This document shows positions 63,860 through 64,000 of a stretch of 64,000 nucleotides of DNA, one piece after another. Position 1 is the first letter of the stretch. Every line of letters starts with the position of its first letter. The stretch is from Pseudarthrobacter sulfonivorans. Lineage in GTDB: Bacteria > Actinomycetota > Actinomycetes > Actinomycetales > Micrococcaceae. The position numbers and the translations under genes are program-made. The stretch spans positions 25,480-89,479 of the forward strand of contig NZ_JANFCZ010000019.1 in the NCBI RefSeq assembly GCF_024391045.1, given 5' to 3'. The notes beneath the pieces were generated by a model that saw only the letters and a list, made by a program, of their open reading frames with translations, had not been told where the DNA came from and ran no database searches.

Positions 63860-64000
63860 ATGGCAAATACAGCAACCCTGCCACCGGCGCCGGCTTCGGC
63901 CGCGGGCCCACGTGGCGATGAGCGCATTGGGCAACGAAGCCCGTTCCAGAAGCTCCTGGGCCGTCCCGAGGTGGGCGCGCTCGTGGGAGCGGTGGTCCTT
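63860..64000 (+). CDS. ABC transporter permease (start only; runs off window)
   Basis: ATG 63860 behind AAGGAG; 47 codons are visible (MANTATLPPAPASAAGPRGDERIG.. then ..FQKLLGRPEVGALVGAVVL), a hydrophilic N-terminus leading into a first membrane segment as in RbsC-type sugar permeases (GRPEVGALVGA is typical). Assigned by position after the binding protein. Confidence 0.75.
   Translation, partial: MANTATLPPAPASAAGPRGDERIGQRSPFQKLLGRPEVGALVGAVVL

Overview
The window is high-GC DNA with dense GTG/TTG starts, short intergenic gaps, leaderless-looking promoters and actinobacterial families (DUF3263, LytR_C, DUF3027, XPB helicase, WXG100, DUF6457, Cgl0159 aldolase). Gene content and order fit a Micrococcaceae chromosome of the Arthrobacter/Pseudarthrobacter type. 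Several blocks follow the order I remember from Mycobacterium tuberculosis (DUF3263 - LytR_C - groEL2; XPB helicase with its partner; DUF3027 near serC; pcrA - sucC - sucD). No prophage, IS element or CRISPR array was seen.

Layout. 0-9 kb: a ThrE-type exporter cut by the window edge, a siderophore-interacting protein with an iron-box-like site, ung, DUF3263, LytR_C protein, a cold shock protein, a substrate-binding lipoprotein, CIRCE-controlled groEL and an RNase HI fused to an NTF2-like domain. 9-20 kb: an orphan WXG100 protein, a two-component system, the XPB helicase pair, a second cold shock protein, DUF3027, an MFS transporter and serC. 20-24 kb: a DtxR/IdeR-type regulator, then three secreted cell-wall hydrolases; the first two sit behind c-di-AMP (ydaO-type) riboswitches. 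24-28.4 kb: an HNH endonuclease and molybdenum cofactor genes mobA, DUF6457, moeA and fdhD. 28.5-41.6 kb: GH38 alpha-mannosidase, LLM oxidoreductase, an uncharacterised HTH/membrane protein pair, an ABC-F/ABC exporter operon with a leader, Nudix, DUF6314, tRNA-Arg(CCT), DUF998, a small membrane protein and an inositol-monophosphatase-family enzyme. 41.6-48.3 kb: pcrA, a decayed beta-CASP metallo-hydrolase, a lipoprotein and sucCD.

48.5-64 kb is an inositol/sugar catabolic island: a frameshifted tautomerase, iolC, a Cgl0159-type aldolase, iolD, iolA/mmsA, iolE, iolG, iolH and iolT on the plus strand; a divergent block of a sugar isomerase/epimerase, a Gfo/Idh dehydrogenase and a LacI regulator; then the start of a sugar ABC importer. 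IolT brings inositol in; IolG, IolE, IolD, IolC, the aldolase and IolA convert it to acetyl-CoA and a triose phosphate. iolB, the isomerase step, is not in the window. Copies of the element TGTCAGGACA or TGACAGGACA sit at four promoters of this island and suggest one shared regulator encoded elsewhere; a separate LacI-type palindrome lies in the divergent region.

Coordinates and starts were read by eye from the sequence. Family names rest on recognisable motifs and order, not on database searches.
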